DNA from: Ampullaceana balthica
Lineage: Eukaryota; Mollusca; Gastropoda; Lymnaeidae
Length of the DNA stretch: 64,000 nucleotides
Direction of reading: 5' to 3'
Assembly: GCA_944989445.1 (NCBI GenBank)
Contig: CALYLW010001201.1
Coordinates: 110,395-174,394 of the forward strand
The translations under genes were made by a program, and so were the position numbers. Below are positions 48,484 through 60,365 of this stretch, one piece after another; positions within the stretch are counted from its first letter, which is position 1, and each line of letters begins with the position of its first letter. The notes beneath the pieces were generated by a model that saw nothing but the letters and a program-made list of their open reading frames with translations, made no database searches and was not told where the DNA came from.

Positions 48484-48683
48484 CTACCATGCAATGTTCC
48501 CTCTAAGTCTAAGCTCTGTTGGTCCTTGTGCAAAGTTAAAAAAAACTTGTGTGCAAAGTTGCACAACATCTATTTTTAGTGCAATATTTTACAAAATTTG
48601 CCGCACAGTGATTCTAAACTCCTGCGTGGCGTCTGTCAAATATCTGCACAGCCACGCTGCTTAATGGGAACATTGCTACCATG
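48484..48683. mobile_element. hAT-type MITE, copy 3 of the 2279 family, nested
   Basis: Element 48492-48675 with ends CAATGTTCCCTCTAAG and ATGGGAACATTG. Perfect 8-bp target duplication CTACCATG at 48484-48491 and 48676-48683. It interrupts the BED-finger-like remnant of the host hAT element. Confidence 0.88.
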
Positions 48684-48984
48684 GTTCTAAAACTTCGCTT
48701 ACATACGATTGTTCAGCTCGGTTCGATATATTGTCAATGAGACCTGCTCATCACTTGAACCAAATTATGTCAATACACTTGTCTGTTTGCGTTGTTGGTT
48801 AAAAGATGCCATATAAAGAAGACATTCCAGTGTTACCTCGATTTTCAACAAGTACGTTTAATAAATGTTTCTTATGACATCATAAATATGAATTTTTTGC
48901 TTTAATCGAAATTAACTATTAATTAATCGTTAATTCTTCAAAAGTTAACGATTAAATTTAAATTAATCGTTAACAGCCCTAATT

Positions 48985-50880
48985 AATCTAAAAAAATGTA
49001 CGAAGGCATAAAAAAGGCAACTGGACCCACAATATCAAAGTCTGCTCCAATTACGTCAAAGTCAGGTGTGATGATTACAGAACGAGACCATCAGTTGCGG
49101 CGTTGGACTGAGCATTATCTAGAACTATATGCGACACAGAATGTAGTATAACTGACTCTGCCATAGATAGAATCCCAGAACTACCAGTTCTAGATCAGCT
49201 TGATGCCCAACCGTCATTAGAGGAGCTTAGTAAGGCAATTGATAATCTGAGCAATGGGAAGGCTCCAGGTAACGATGGCATTCCTGCAGAAGTAGTTAAG
49301 TACGGCAAACCAGCACTACTGAAGCCTCTGCACGAACTCATATGCGATTGCTGGGAATGCGGACACATCCCACAGGAAATGCGCGACGCCAAAATTGTCA
49401 CGCTTTACAAAAACAAAGGTGATCGCAGCGATTGTAATAACTATCGTGGTATCTCCTTACTGAGTATTGTGGGAAAGGCATTTGCCAGAGTGGTCCTTGC
49501 ACGACTGCAAATTCTGGCACAAAATGTCTACCCAGAATCACAATGTGGTTTTCGGGCTGGCCGATCAACCATGGACATGATTTTCTCACTCCGTCAGCTA
49601 CAAGAGAAATGTCGGGAGCAACAGAAACCCCTCTTCATTGCCTTCATAGATTTGACGAAGGCATTTGACCTGGTCAGCCGCAAGGGTCTGCTACGTATAC
49701 TGGAAAAAATAGGATGTCCGCCGCGGCTTCTCTCCATCATCGAGTCCTTCCACACCAATATGCACAGCACAGTGCTCCTCGATGGTGCTACCTCAGAACC
49801 CTTCCCAGTTTGTAGCGGAGTCAAACAGGGCTGTGTACTTGCTCCAACACTCTTTGGTATCTTTTTCTCTATGCTATTGCGACATGCTTTCGAGGTCTGC
49901 TCCGAGGGTGTGAACATTCATACCAGGACGGATGGAAACCTATATAATATCAGCCGGCTCCGTGCGAAGAGCAAATTGGAAAATGTATTAATCAGAGAGT
50001 TGCTCTTCGCGGATGACGCAGCCCTTACCTCACATACAGAGGCAGGACTCCAACAGTTGGTCAATAAGTTCTCAGAGGCATGCAAGGATTTTGGTTTAAC
50101 GATTAGCCTAAAAAAGACCAACATAATGAGACAAGGCACTGACCGCCTTCCAGCAATCTCCATTGAGGAAAACACCTTAAACGTCGTCGATGATTTCACC
50201 TACCTTGGCAGTAACATCACAAGCACACTTTCCCTGGATAAGGAAATAGGAACCAGAATCGGCAAGGCCGCATCATTAATGGCTAGGCTGAATCAAAGAG
50301 TGTGGAACAATGCGCAGCTCACAGATAGGACGAAAATCACTGTGTACCATGCTTGCGTGCTCAGCACACTCCTCTATGGCAGTGAGTGCTGGACGACCTA
50401 CGCCAAGCAAACAAAGCAGCTCAACAACTTCCACTTACGATGCTTGCGTATGATTCTACGCATCAAGTGGCAGGACAAGATCACCAATGTCGAGGTACTC
50501 AGAAGAAGCCATATGCTGAGTATGCACTCAATTCTGAGTGAGAGGCGCCTGCGGTGGTTATGTCATGTCCACAGGATGTGCTCGGAGCGCATTCCTAGAG
50601 CCTTGTTTTACGGTGAGCTGGCAACCGGTATGAGAAAAAGAGGTCGCCCCTGCTTGCGCTTCAAGGACGTTTGCAAGAAAGACATGTCATTGGCACAGAT
50701 AGACCATAAAACGTGGGAGACCATTGCTGTGGAGCGCACCTCCTGGCGGGCAAAAGTGAGGGCATTCATGTCGCGGAAGCATCCCTCATCGCTTTGAGTG
50801 AAGAGAGAAGGGCCAGGAGAAAGGGCAGAGGAGCAGGAGTACACGCCATTGTCCCATGAAGACGGACGGTTGCCATACAA
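48985..50880 (+). pseudogene. 5'-truncated non-LTR retrotransposon, reverse transcriptase with one frameshift
   Basis: Translation starts in one frame at 48996 (MYEGIKKATGPTISKSAP) and stops at TAA 49149. It continues in another frame from about 49150 (TDSAIDRIPELPVLDQLD) to the stop after 50797. The RT core is clear: KAPGNDGIPAEVV, YRGISLLSIVGK, CGFRAGRSTMDM, AFIDLTKAFD, SGVKQGCVLAPTLF, the active-site FADDAAL, then LKKTNIM and YLGS. The C-terminus contains LLYGSECW, RCLRMILRIKWQDK, RRLRWLCHVHRM and GRPCLRFKDVCKKD. The endonuclease part is missing. The sequence AACAGCCCTAATT flanks both ends, a target duplication inside the hAT terminus. The RT domain itself is uninterrupted. I do not assign the clade. 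Confidence 0.9.
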
Positions 50881-50964
50881 CAGCCCTAATTTAAAGCATT
50901 TTACTTAGTTACTATCTAAAAACTTCTCATGCAGTATTGATCATAAACATATCATATTTTTCAG

Positions 50965-51059
50965 CTTTAAGAACAGAGACAAGATTGTTTGACTGTCAGC
51001 AAGACTGTTGTTTGTACTCTGTCAGAGTGTTTTGTGGCACTGTGGGAGCTTTAGTTAAG
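50965..51059 (+). CDS. Possible isolated exon, product unknown
   Basis: A TTTTTCAG acceptor (50957-50964) and an AAG|GTAATA donor (51059/51060) bound 95 bp with one open frame, reading LRTETRLFDCQQDCC then LYSVRVFCGTVGALVK. It lies only 68 bp after the nested transposon. I see no partner exons in the window that I can link to it, so it may be spurious. Confidence 0.22.
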
Positions 51060-53032
51060 GTAATAACATTCTTTTACTCTTTATTTGTATCAATGTTTAT
51101 TATGCCTGACATATTTACTTGATAACTTAATCAGGGTTCTTCAAAATATTTGAAATATTTGCACCATTGAAGTTGAAAATTCGCACGCTTTTATTTAACT
51201 CACACTGTTTGTATGTTGTATTTTCCATCAATCCTTCCGTCAAATCTTGTAACGTAAAATTAAACCACTTTTGATGGTCCTAGAGATCTCAAAATTTTAC
51301 CACAGATAGATCGTGAATGACAATGCATTGTATTAAAATTTCAGATCGATCGAATGTACCGTAATTAAATTAATGCACTTTTAGTTTTTAATTTTTGTCT
51401 ATATAAAATATTATCACTCGCATCAATGAACCATGCCTCAATTCGCCCTAGAGGGATACAATTTAAAGCGTGTAAAAAGTACTATCAACAAGAAGTCTTG
51501 CTGGCCGAAAAATAAGCGTAATCGTTGCCGACATGGGGTACGAGGTTCAATTTTCAGTTAGGGAAAATGTTGTTTTTTTTGTATTATACATAAATTTGTT
51601 ATGAATAATCTTTTTTTTTACCACTATCACATTTAAGTTATTAACAATGAAGTTTAACTAATTAAATTGAATTGATAAGGTCGAAAAATCAATTTTAAAA
51701 AATGTTGATACTAAAAAGTAGAAAATAAAATAATGTAAAAAAAAATCTTTTTTTAAAAAGGACACGCTTTTATTTACATATAGAAAGTGCACTAAAAAGA
51801 AGAAAATAAAAATTTTCTGTGAAATCGGTGAACCTATCTACTGCACATAAAAGCGTGGGGCGATCATCACTTTCTATATGTAAATTATTGTAAATAAAAG
51901 CGTGTCCTTTTAAAAAAAAGATTTTTTTACATTATTTTTTTTAAAACAGTAATATTTCTAAATTTGCTGCCTTTTGGTAACTGTATCCAGTTTCATATCA
52001 CAGCTTAATGAATGCTGTTATAGTTAGTCACCTAGCATAAATGTTTATAACAATATATAATTCAATTAATTTTGTAGCCATTACGAACATTCGGCAGGTT
52101 AGCTGTTATTTATAACATAATGGTTTAGCATTCAAATGAACAAGCTGATCAAATGAACAAGCTGATCAAATGAACAAGCTGATGCTCCAAATGGAAATAG
52201 AAGAATGTTTTGTAAACAGATAGACTAATGCACATTGATATATGTCATTTAGAATAACATTTTTGTGTTGAAATAAAAAATGAAATACATGATATTCAAA
52301 ATAAACCACTGCTTAAAGGAATGAATTATTAGAGTCTGTCAATGTTAATAAGAATTTTATTAACTTTATAAAAAGAAAAAACATTATAGTGCTGAAAAGT
52401 GACAACAGGAGATGAAATGAGTAGTAAAATATTTATTTTGTTACCAATTTCATAGCAATTAAATCATTTTACAAGTTATAAATTACATCATAGTTCATGA
52501 ATATTATCTTGGTGTATTTTTACAATCTCATGCTCTAAGCAACTCTGTTTTGTTGAACATTTTACAAATGATCATTTGCATATGTTAACTACAAGCTGTT
52601 AATCTAAACTAGTGACCTTTAGCAATATTTAGCAACAAACATACACACTTCTTTGATAGCCACATGACAGTTAATTTATGACAAACATTCTTATAGCTTA
52701 TGATATGTATGTGTAAAGACATGCAGCCTCTATCTGTGCTCACTGAACCATTTACACTGAACTAGCTTTAATTATACACATTGTTGAGAACAGGCTCTGC
52801 TTTATTGGAGGGAAGGGGGTTGGAGAAAAACCTGCAAAATTTGTTACCCAAAATGTTGAGAACCTGCTTAGGGCAAATAATATCATCTTGGATGCAACAT
52901 GAATTGTTTTCACAATTTGATTTTTTGTTAAAATTATGTGTCAGCCATCGTGACACACCTCAACTGTAATTAAATGTTGGTGCTATTTTCAAAGTATTTT
53001 CATTTTAATTCCATGTTACTACCAGACACAAA
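51060..53032. other. AT-rich intergenic stretch
   Basis: Contains a partial copy (51240-51420) of the dispersed repeat seen at 56480 and 28660 (CAGATCGATCGAATGTACCG, TAATTAAATTAATGCACTTT). Around 51760-51920 a GACACGCTTTTATTTAC / GTAAATAAAAGCGTGTCC pair forms a long imperfect inverted repeat. A 16-bp direct repeat (AATGAACAAGCTGATC) is near 52135-52180. No gene recognised; the short frames at 52768-52969 share no known domain. Confidence 0.45.
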
Positions 53033-53406
53033 CCCAAACTGTGTTGTACATGAATGAATACAAGTTGTGGTGATGAGCCACTGGTTGGCCTTCAGGCAAA
53101 CTGTGTTGTAGATGAATGAATACAAGTTGTGGTGATGAGCCACTGGTTGGCCTTCAGGCAAACTGTGTTGTAGATGAATGAATACAAGTTGTGGTGATGA
53201 GCCACTGGTTGGCCTTCAGGCAAACTGTGTTGTAGATGAATGAATACAAGTTGTGGTGATGAGCCACTGGTTGGCCTTCAGGCAAACTGTGTTGTAGATG
53301 AATGAATACAAGTTGTGGTGATGAGCCACTGGTTGGCCTTCAGGCAAACTGTGTTGTAGATGAATGAATACAAGTTGTGGTGATGAGCCACTGGTTGGCC
53401 TTCAGG
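53033..53406. repeat. 62-bp minisatellite, 6 copies
   Basis: Unit CAAACTGTGTTGTAGATGAA, TGAATACAAGTTGTGGTGAT and GAGCCACTGGTTGGCCTTCA plus GG. Confidence 0.95.
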
Positions 53407-53557
53407 TTATTTTGCACAGCTACCATGCCAAGAATGAAAAGTGTTTTGCAAATAATTATACATAAAGAATCCAATCTGTAATTGTTTTGATCATTGTGTT
53501 AAACGAATGTTCATCAAACAGACGGGGAAATGATACCTGAATTTACTGTGCATATGT

Positions 53558-53640
53558 CAAACTCAATCTGTGCACATTTTTGTAACAATGTCTTGTCAAA
53601 CTTAATCTGTGCACATTTTTGTAACAATGTCTTGTCACTA
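53558..53640. repeat. 39-bp tandem duplication
   Basis: TCAAACTCAATCTGTGCACA through AATGTCTTG occurs twice. Confidence 0.88.
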
Positions 53641-54059
53641 ATGTCACTTTTTGTACAATCTGTCAAACTATCTGTCACATTTTTTGTAAGAATGACTTTG
53701 TCTTCCTTGTTAATACTATGAAAACATTAATAGAAAGGGTCTTAATTTCTACAGTACACAGCTTGGCATGTTATACTCTCATTATCAATTTCTGAAGCCA
53801 TGTCCTTAATTTAATTAATTGTTATTTTATTTTGAGGAGTTTAAGGAAGTAAGGCCTTTTTTTTTACCATTAATTAATTTGATTATTTTTTAAATTAAAT
53901 TTGTGTGTATTTGAGTCTAGGTTTTGTTGTGGTCCTCGGGTCATGTGTATAGCTGTCCAAACTTACCTCTAAACTCATATGAAACCGCAAGTGTACATAA
54001 GTGACAAATGTCGAATCTTTTACTTTTATGCTAATAGTTCTTGCACCTTTTATTTCCTC

Positions 54060-54175
54060 ATTTTTGCATTTTGCAATTTGAGGTCCAGTAAACTACAGTT
54101 TACCGCCAGGTCTACCAACCCAGAGAAAGTTCTAATGGAAACATCAGAACCCCCTACGACCACGAGGTTATGGGA
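54060..54175 (+). mobile_element. SINE-like tail, second copy of the 12935 family
   Basis: CAGGTCTACCAACCC, AAAGTTCTAATGGAAACATC and GAGGTTATGGGACAC match the element at 12935-13135 in opposite window orientation. Confidence 0.55.
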
Positions 54176-54581
54176 CACACAAAAAAAATTTAAAAATAAA
54201 ATAAAAAGAGTACTATAAAATAGAATAACCCTAACCGTCATGTCATTATTTTAATCTGCTATTGTGTCCCTCTCAGGTTTAGACTTTCTTTTTTTTTCTT
54301 TCTCCTCACCATCAAACAGTTTTTGAATTATAACTTGACTAATAAGAACTGATAATATATCTTTAAAATTATTATAAATGTACTGTGATAAATAATAGAA
54401 TAACGAACACTAATTTGACCTAGATATTTCTAAACTGATAGTTTTTTGTGTGTTTGGCTTATTAAATATATTTATATTAGAAAGATTGCACCAGACTTTA
54501 TAAAATAAAAAACTGTTCAACACTTATGGTAGGAGCAGCACAATAGTTTGCTTTTAACTTTTCAAAATACCATTGTTGAAT

Positions 54582-57500
54582 CTACATTTGCTCAAAATAA
54601 ATGACCAATCTGAACTGTTGACCCTCATCAACATAAGGCACTATAAACTTTGGGAACTCTCCAACTTTCAAGTTTGCAATAGTTATTTGTGTCCCATGAT
54701 CCAGCGATTGGTCAATCTCCAGAGTGCCCTTAGTGGTAGTGGCATTGGTGTACACAGCAGAGAATCTGAACTTTCCTTCTACGTCATAGGAATTGAGGTA
54801 AGACAAGTAGAGCTTTACCTTGGCGTGATCTGCTGTCAACTTAGCCAGGCGCTTGGAGGTCAGGTCGTAATAGTGTTTGAAATCAATCCTCTCGTCCCCG
54901 AAGTCCTTGACAAAAATAAAAGAGAACTCTTCATCTTCTTTGTCATAGACCACCGTCTGGGAGATGGGATAGAATTGTTTCTCGTAGTACATCTGCACCA
55001 ACTTCTCATAGGGTTCTGGGAGATGGTTGGTGCCGTACTTCATCTGCTTGTCCACCGAGAACGCCTCGTACCGGAAGACCGCAGCAAAAGCCACGGTGTC
55101 GGAATGTGAGCTGCTCTTGTAGCTGTGTAGCTGCGTCATGTTGTAGCCGACCTCCTCCAGCTGCAGCTTGCGCTTGAGCAGATGTCTGTGGTCCATGCCA
55201 TGCTCGAAGATGTCCCGGTGTTGGGTTTGTGCCGACCGGTGGATGTGTTTGCCGACTATGAGAAACTGTGTGTGGCCTTTGAGGGTAAAGGAAGTGAACC
55301 ACTGGATGCTGAACCCCTCTTCTTGCAACGCAGTCATGTATGCACTGAGGTGGTGCTCGTCCACTTTGTATTCAACTGTGAACTGTGGCAGGTCGTAGCT
55401 GTCTTGGGATCTGTATAACGGATGTCTGTGCAGCTCTGAGAGGTCGTAAAGGAACAGGTTTCCTGGGCTGTGTGCCTTGCTCCAGGTACCCCATCAGTTC
55501 CTTGCTCTCATGTCTCAGCTGGCTCTGTTTGTTGTTGTAGCACATGATGATCCAAGAGTCCGGAAGGTGATGGCCAGTTCCGTCCGGCTTTGAACCGAGA
55601 TCATGATACAGAATTAGGTCATCAGCCGAGGGATCAGCACTTTGCCACACAAAATTTTGACTGCTGACCTTGAAGCCTGCTCCCTGCCAGGTTTCATTGG
55701 AATTATCACCGCCATATTCTGGCCTGGCCAGCAACAAGTTAAGGTGGTGACCATCCAGGATCTCTTGAGTCTCAAATGTGCATCTGGGAATAATCATACC
55801 ATGATAAATGTTTAGATATTTTTTTTAAAAGACGAGAAATTTGTTTACAAGTTTTAAAAATCTGTTTCACATTTTTCAAATTTCTCTTTAGTTGAATCAA
55901 TATTTAACTATGCTTATGAAGTATTATCAAGTTTAGTTGAATCAGTTTTTATAAATGTTTATAAAGTATCAAATATGAAAGTTTTTGGTAGGCTTAATGA
56001 AATAGTTTTAGCCCTACAACATAAGCCCTATGATGTTCGTCCATTGATATGTCAATTGTTAAATAAACTTGTGGACTGGATGACATGGATGTAAATATTT
56101 AGTCTGTGTGGCTCACCGTAAGAACCTCATCATATCGTAGACGTTAGAGTACCAGCCCAAAGTTGAGTCGACCGTGAATAGGTCCATAACTTGGTAGATT
56201 GATCTGTCCACTGTGAGGTCATCTTGTCTGTACTCCTCTTGTGGCTGGTCAGGTCGGGTGTTCCACATCCCACAGGGAGTCAGGATAAATCTGGTAGACA
56301 GAGGATAGTTAGAACAATGATGTGTACAATCTACAGGGCAGTTAGAGGAATGGAGAAAGTCGGTGTGTATAGTTCAATTGATTTATCAAGCATTGATTGA
56401 TTCTTTGTTATCCAGGTATCCCCCCCCCTCCTCTCTAAGCCCAATCCCCCACCTCCAACATTGTTTTTAAATCCCTTTTATTAACTTCACCGTCTTGTCG
56501 TGGGGTCGCGGTCGGTTCGTCAGGCGGGCGGTAAAACAAAAGTAAAAAATGAACCACTTCCCTGTGACGCTAGAAAGCTGAAATTTTGCACATAGACTCA
56601 TGTCACCAACAATGCATTGTATCAAAATTTCAGATCGATCGAATGTACCGTAATTAAATTAATGCATTTTTAGTTTATCTCTATGTAACCTTTGCCGTGT
56701 GCTATTGTTGACATCCACATGTCACTGGAGTTCACTCCAGCCATCGATGACCACATCCCCGTGTTTTACAGCAAGGAGAATTCAGTCAGTTTCGGCCTGT
56801 AAATGTTTGTCACTCAGTACATATTATATTGCATCTAATCAATAACTTTAGTTATGTCTCCTGTATAAGGGATTTAAATCAAAAACTTTGTTTTTACAGG
56901 GTTGTTTAAATTTGAACTATATAGTGTGAGGTCATGATTAAGCTCTACTCTACTCTACTCTGACTCTACTCTACTCTGACTCTACTCTACTCTACTCTGA
57001 CTCTACTCTTACTCTACTCTACTCTGACTCTACTCTACTCTGACTCTACTCTACTCTTACTCTACTCAGACTCTAATCTACTCTACTCTTCTCTGACTCA
57101 ACAGATGTATCCCCATTAAGGTGACTAATAAATGACAACAGATGTATCCACAATGAGGTGACTAACAAATGACAACAGATGTATATACATTAAGACCAGC
57201 AACCAACCTCTTGACGTAATCCTTGTAGGGCATGTCTGCTGCCACCTCCACCACGCGACCCAGGACCAGGTATGCCAGGTTGGAGTGGGCCACCTTGGTG
57301 CCAGGTTTAAAAGACAGTGTCTGCGACATGATGTAACTGATGAGTGTCTTGGGTTCCAGGGGGTAGGACAGACCCATTTCTTTGGCAATGTTTGGGACCC
57401 GATGCTGCGCGGTAGAAATAACGATAACAATGGGTTCAATTAATTCGATTGTTTAATAGTAATCATTTTATTCCATGTCATATTCAAGTCATCTGTTCAT

Positions 57501-59320
57501 CGTTTATTGTCTGTCCCTTTTCCTGATTGGAATATATCTTTTAAAAAATTATCTTTATCACAGGCAAGGACTGGGGTTTATAATTCTATTTCGTTAAGCA
57601 ATATCTTCTTTCCATTTCGCTTCAAATATAGTTTATTGAAATCTGGCCGACTATTTTTAAAAATTAATGAAGAATACAAATTTCTTAGAAAGTCTTTTCC
57701 TGGGCTTGAACGTAGGGTGAAATTTCTTTTCTAGTGTATATTTTAGAAGTTAAAATAAGAGTTAAAAACAATAGATTTAAAATTTCAAAGAAAAATTTCT
57801 GAAATTAATTGCATTATAGTTAATACAGCAGCTTCCTTACAGCCCTGTTCTGATAGTATTTGTTTAGGACAGCATCATACAGCGGCCCTTGGCTGTCGTC
57901 CCAGCCCGCGCTGTCTCGCATGAGGTGCTCCACATTGATGTCATACAATCTGGCGTCCACTGATGACTTCCTCCAGGGCTGAATGTCACTCAGTAGCCCC
58001 AGGTCGCCAAATACCTGCACAGTTGGGTGGGGGGGGGGTGACCAACATTAATATTGGGCCTTACTGGAATGTTTAAAATGGGTTTAACATATCAACAAGT
58101 CAGCCTCTATGGCCTTAGATTACCTGGAAAGTTAATGAGTCTTTTCTTTTCATTACTATCTATTTTTTCTGTTGGCCCAGACTTATGATTTCCCTCACTC
58201 CCCTTCCATCTCGAGCTATGGTAAACAAGAATATTCTCCCCTTCCATCTCGAGCTATGGTAAACAAGAATATTCTCCCCTTCCATCTCGAGCTATGGTAA
58301 ACAAGAATATCCTCCCCTTCCATCTCTAAAGTAAACACTCACTTTGTCTTTGAGGGATATTTTCTCATCTCTCACCAGCTGCATGACAGCCACAGCTGTC
58401 AGAGATTTGGCCAGACTGGAGACCGGGAACCTTGTGCCGCTAGTCACCTGGACAAAGTAATTCAAGCATCACTGGCTTTTATTATAGGCTTACTGTTACA
58501 GTTACAGGGCCAATTCAAGTACACACACACTCTTATAGACTTAGACTTGTTAACTACCAAGTCAAGCATATTCTTGGGGGACATGTTCGGGACTTTTAGT
58601 CAAGTATAGAAGGTTTGACTTACTGTAAAGTTTAGCAAAGGTTTTCTTTGAAATGCGGGAGACCACCAGCGATTTGTAACTCTAGCGTTTGGAGAGCGGT
58701 GGTGCTAGCGTTATAATTAGAGCAGGGAGCTTGGTCGCGGGTTGTCATTTTAACATGTGTTTTAAGTGGTGTCAGATATGGAAGGATGTGTCATGTTAAA
58801 GCTGGGTGTAAATTGGTGCCAGATATGGAAGGATGTGTCATGTTAAACCTGGGTGTAAATTGGTGCCAGATATGGAAGGATGTGTCATGTTAAACCTGGG
58901 TATAAATTGGTGCCAGATATGGAAGGATGTGTCATGTTAAACCTGGGTGTAGATTGTGTCAAGTCATGTGAGTAATGTAAAGATGTGTCATCGAACAGAT
59001 GAGATATGCTGTACACCTAGTAGTATAGTGCTGGTTACCTCAGCCCCGCTTTCTGGGGTAGTAGTAGTAGTAGTGAATACTATAGAATAACAGCACGCGT
59101 GTATGTTTCGCTGAAGACAGTCAGTGTCTATGTATTAATGTATCGTTGTGGGTCCGTGTCTTAGTTTGCCTTACCTTACGACCAGCTCTGTCTACACCGT
59201 ATCCTCTAGCGAGTAGCAGTCGTCCATCCTTCATAGCGGCTACTGCTGCCCCCGAGTAGCCATTCTCCTTTAGGAAGTGTTGAAAGGCTCGGTCGAACGC
59301 GTGATTCTCTAACGACGTTA
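54582..59320 (-). CDS. Serine beta-lactamase-like hydrolase with C-terminal BTRD1-like repeats, partial, one apparent frameshift
   Basis: Exons in reading order: 59320-59175, 58447-58343, 58014-57841, 57404-57208, 56290-56117, 55783-54582. Phases match and the first exon starts mid-codon, so the 5' end lies further right. The first five exons give a class C beta-lactamase/PBP-type fold: GYGVDRAGRK, then SxxK as SLAK in FPVSSLAKSLTAVAVMQL, and VAHSNLAYLVLGRVVE where the family normally has Tyr-x-Asn. GWYSNVYDMMRFL follows. The last exon holds four repeats resembling bacterial tandem repeat domain 1, for example YMTALQEEGFSIQWFTSFTL and LQLEEVGYNMTQLHSY. In the last exon the frame shifts by one base at a CCCC run (55489-55492). 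Allowing for that base, the exon length fits one frame to the TAG at 54582-54584. Substrate unknown. Related domains occur in LACTB and in invertebrate secreted proteins. Confidence 0.85.
56480..56925 (+). mobile_element. Dispersed repeat (about 440 bp family), hydrolase intron 4
   Basis: Best copy of the family also at 28660-29085 (minus) and 51240-51420 (plus, partial). Contains TCAGATCGATCGAATGTACC, TAATTAAATTAATGCA and AAAACTTTGTTTTTACAGGG. Confidence 0.65.
56940..57110. repeat. TCTAC/TCTGAC microsatellite
   Basis: Runs of CTCTACTCTACTCTGA-type pentamer and hexamer repeats in hydrolase intron 4. Confidence 0.92.
57405..57840. other. Hydrolase intron 3, no further feature
   Basis: No repeat or exon recognised. 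The plus-strand frame at 57507-57734 has low-complexity Phe/Leu/Lys content and no domain. Confidence 0.4.
58192..58330. repeat. 38-bp tandem repeat, about 3.5 copies, hydrolase intron 2
   Basis: CCCCTTCCATCTCGAGCTAT followed by GGTAAACAAGAATATTCT. The last partial copy ends 12 bp from the splice donor of exon 58447-58343. Confidence 0.92.
58762..58955. repeat. 47-bp tandem repeat, 4 copies, hydrolase intron 1
   Basis: GGTGTCAGATATGGAAGGAT followed by GTGTCATGTTAAACCTGGGT and GTAAATT. Confidence 0.93.
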
Positions 59321-60365
59321 CTGGGATCAAAGGAGGGAGACATCATTGTTATTATTGAGGACAGGGGGAAATGTTACTCACTAGATGTTTACACTCATTA
59401 TCGAATATTTAAAAAATAATCTTAAACGAAATGCGCTAAATGTTCAAAAGGAATAGAAAGCCAATTAACAAACAACCCTAGCCTAGTACACATATGGTGG
59501 CAATGTGGTAACAGACAGACGTAGGTCCGTGTTGGGTTAAACATGTCAGTATACGCCGTACTTATTCGGAGAGATGGAGAGATGAAATTTTTATGTAATA
59601 GTAGTGGACGTGTTCCCATCAGGTGGCTGAGGCTGAACCTTACAATTACAACACGTCTTCTGCGGCCGTCGCTTGCTTCACGGGCATCTACTTCTACCGA
59701 CTGTTAGCTCAAATATGTGATGCTTAAAATGTAAAGAGTTTTCAAGTGTCTGGTGGAGTAGGTCGTGTAACTCTATGGTCTTCTATTATTATTGTGAGAG
59801 ATGTTGACATTAGTTTTAAAATGGAATAAGCTGGGATTAAATAACCTGGCAGGGGAAGGTAACTAAGTTAGCAGCTGTGAAAAGTAATTTGACGAGACGG
59901 CCTCATTTCCCGCACTTGTTTTTGCTACCGGCCGATGATGTAACGGTGGCAATTTTTACTGTAAACCTTTTTTCCCCGAGTCATTTTGGATTAGCTGTTT
60001 GGAAAGATCAACATTTTTTGCATAGTGCGAGATGATTTGTGGAGGCCACTTTGTCTTGAATTAAAATAGTTGTATAATAAATTGTTTTTTTAAAAAAAGC
60101 CCATGCAATATGCACGGTGAATGTTGTTGTTCGTCCGTCGTAGTCGACGATGACCACTCTCATCACATTGACATTAGTCCAGAGCCAGGCCGTCACGGTG
60201 AATGCACCAATTAGCTATAACAAGGCGCAGTTATCACATTAGTCCAGTCCTAGGCCGTCACGGTGAATACACCAATTAACTATGACGTAGGGTAGTGATA
60301 GGTGTTTTCATTTGAAATGCGTGCAAGTGGAGAAAATATGGCGCAGGGGTTAGCAACAAACACCA
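59321..60365. other. Non-coding, upstream side of the hydrolase gene
   Basis: Probably an intron. 60110-60290 contains a duplicated GCCGTCACGGTGAAT block and GTTGTTGTTCGTCCGTCG, the complement of a tail seen in the element at 4998-5625. No convincing exon; the small minus-strand frames at 59422-59619 and 60008-60196 lack domain support. Confidence 0.4.

Larger units (their letters stand above)
48215..50896. mobile_element. hAT-like element carrying a nested MITE and a nested LINE
   Basis: Left end TAGGGCTGCAGAAATTAACG at 48223, right end ...CAACAGCCCTA at 50888. The perfect 8-bp target duplication ATTTAAAG lies at 48215-48222 and 50889-50896. Near the left a short frame (from 48419) encodes KGYCNHCEKSFAYH, resembling the start of a BED zinc finger. 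That frame is interrupted by the MITE at 48492-48675. The LINE at about 48985-50880 sits at the element's right end. Removing both insertions would leave a roughly 600-bp non-autonomous element. Confidence 0.82.

Noticed and set aside
52768..52969. Paired 62-codon frames on both strands as a gene
   Set aside because: No domain, no splice context, and the segment contains its own short internal repeat.
57125..57439. 104-codon minus-strand frame in the hydrolase region
   Set aside because: It is an alternative frame over the real exon 57404-57208, which is fixed by phase and the family motifs.
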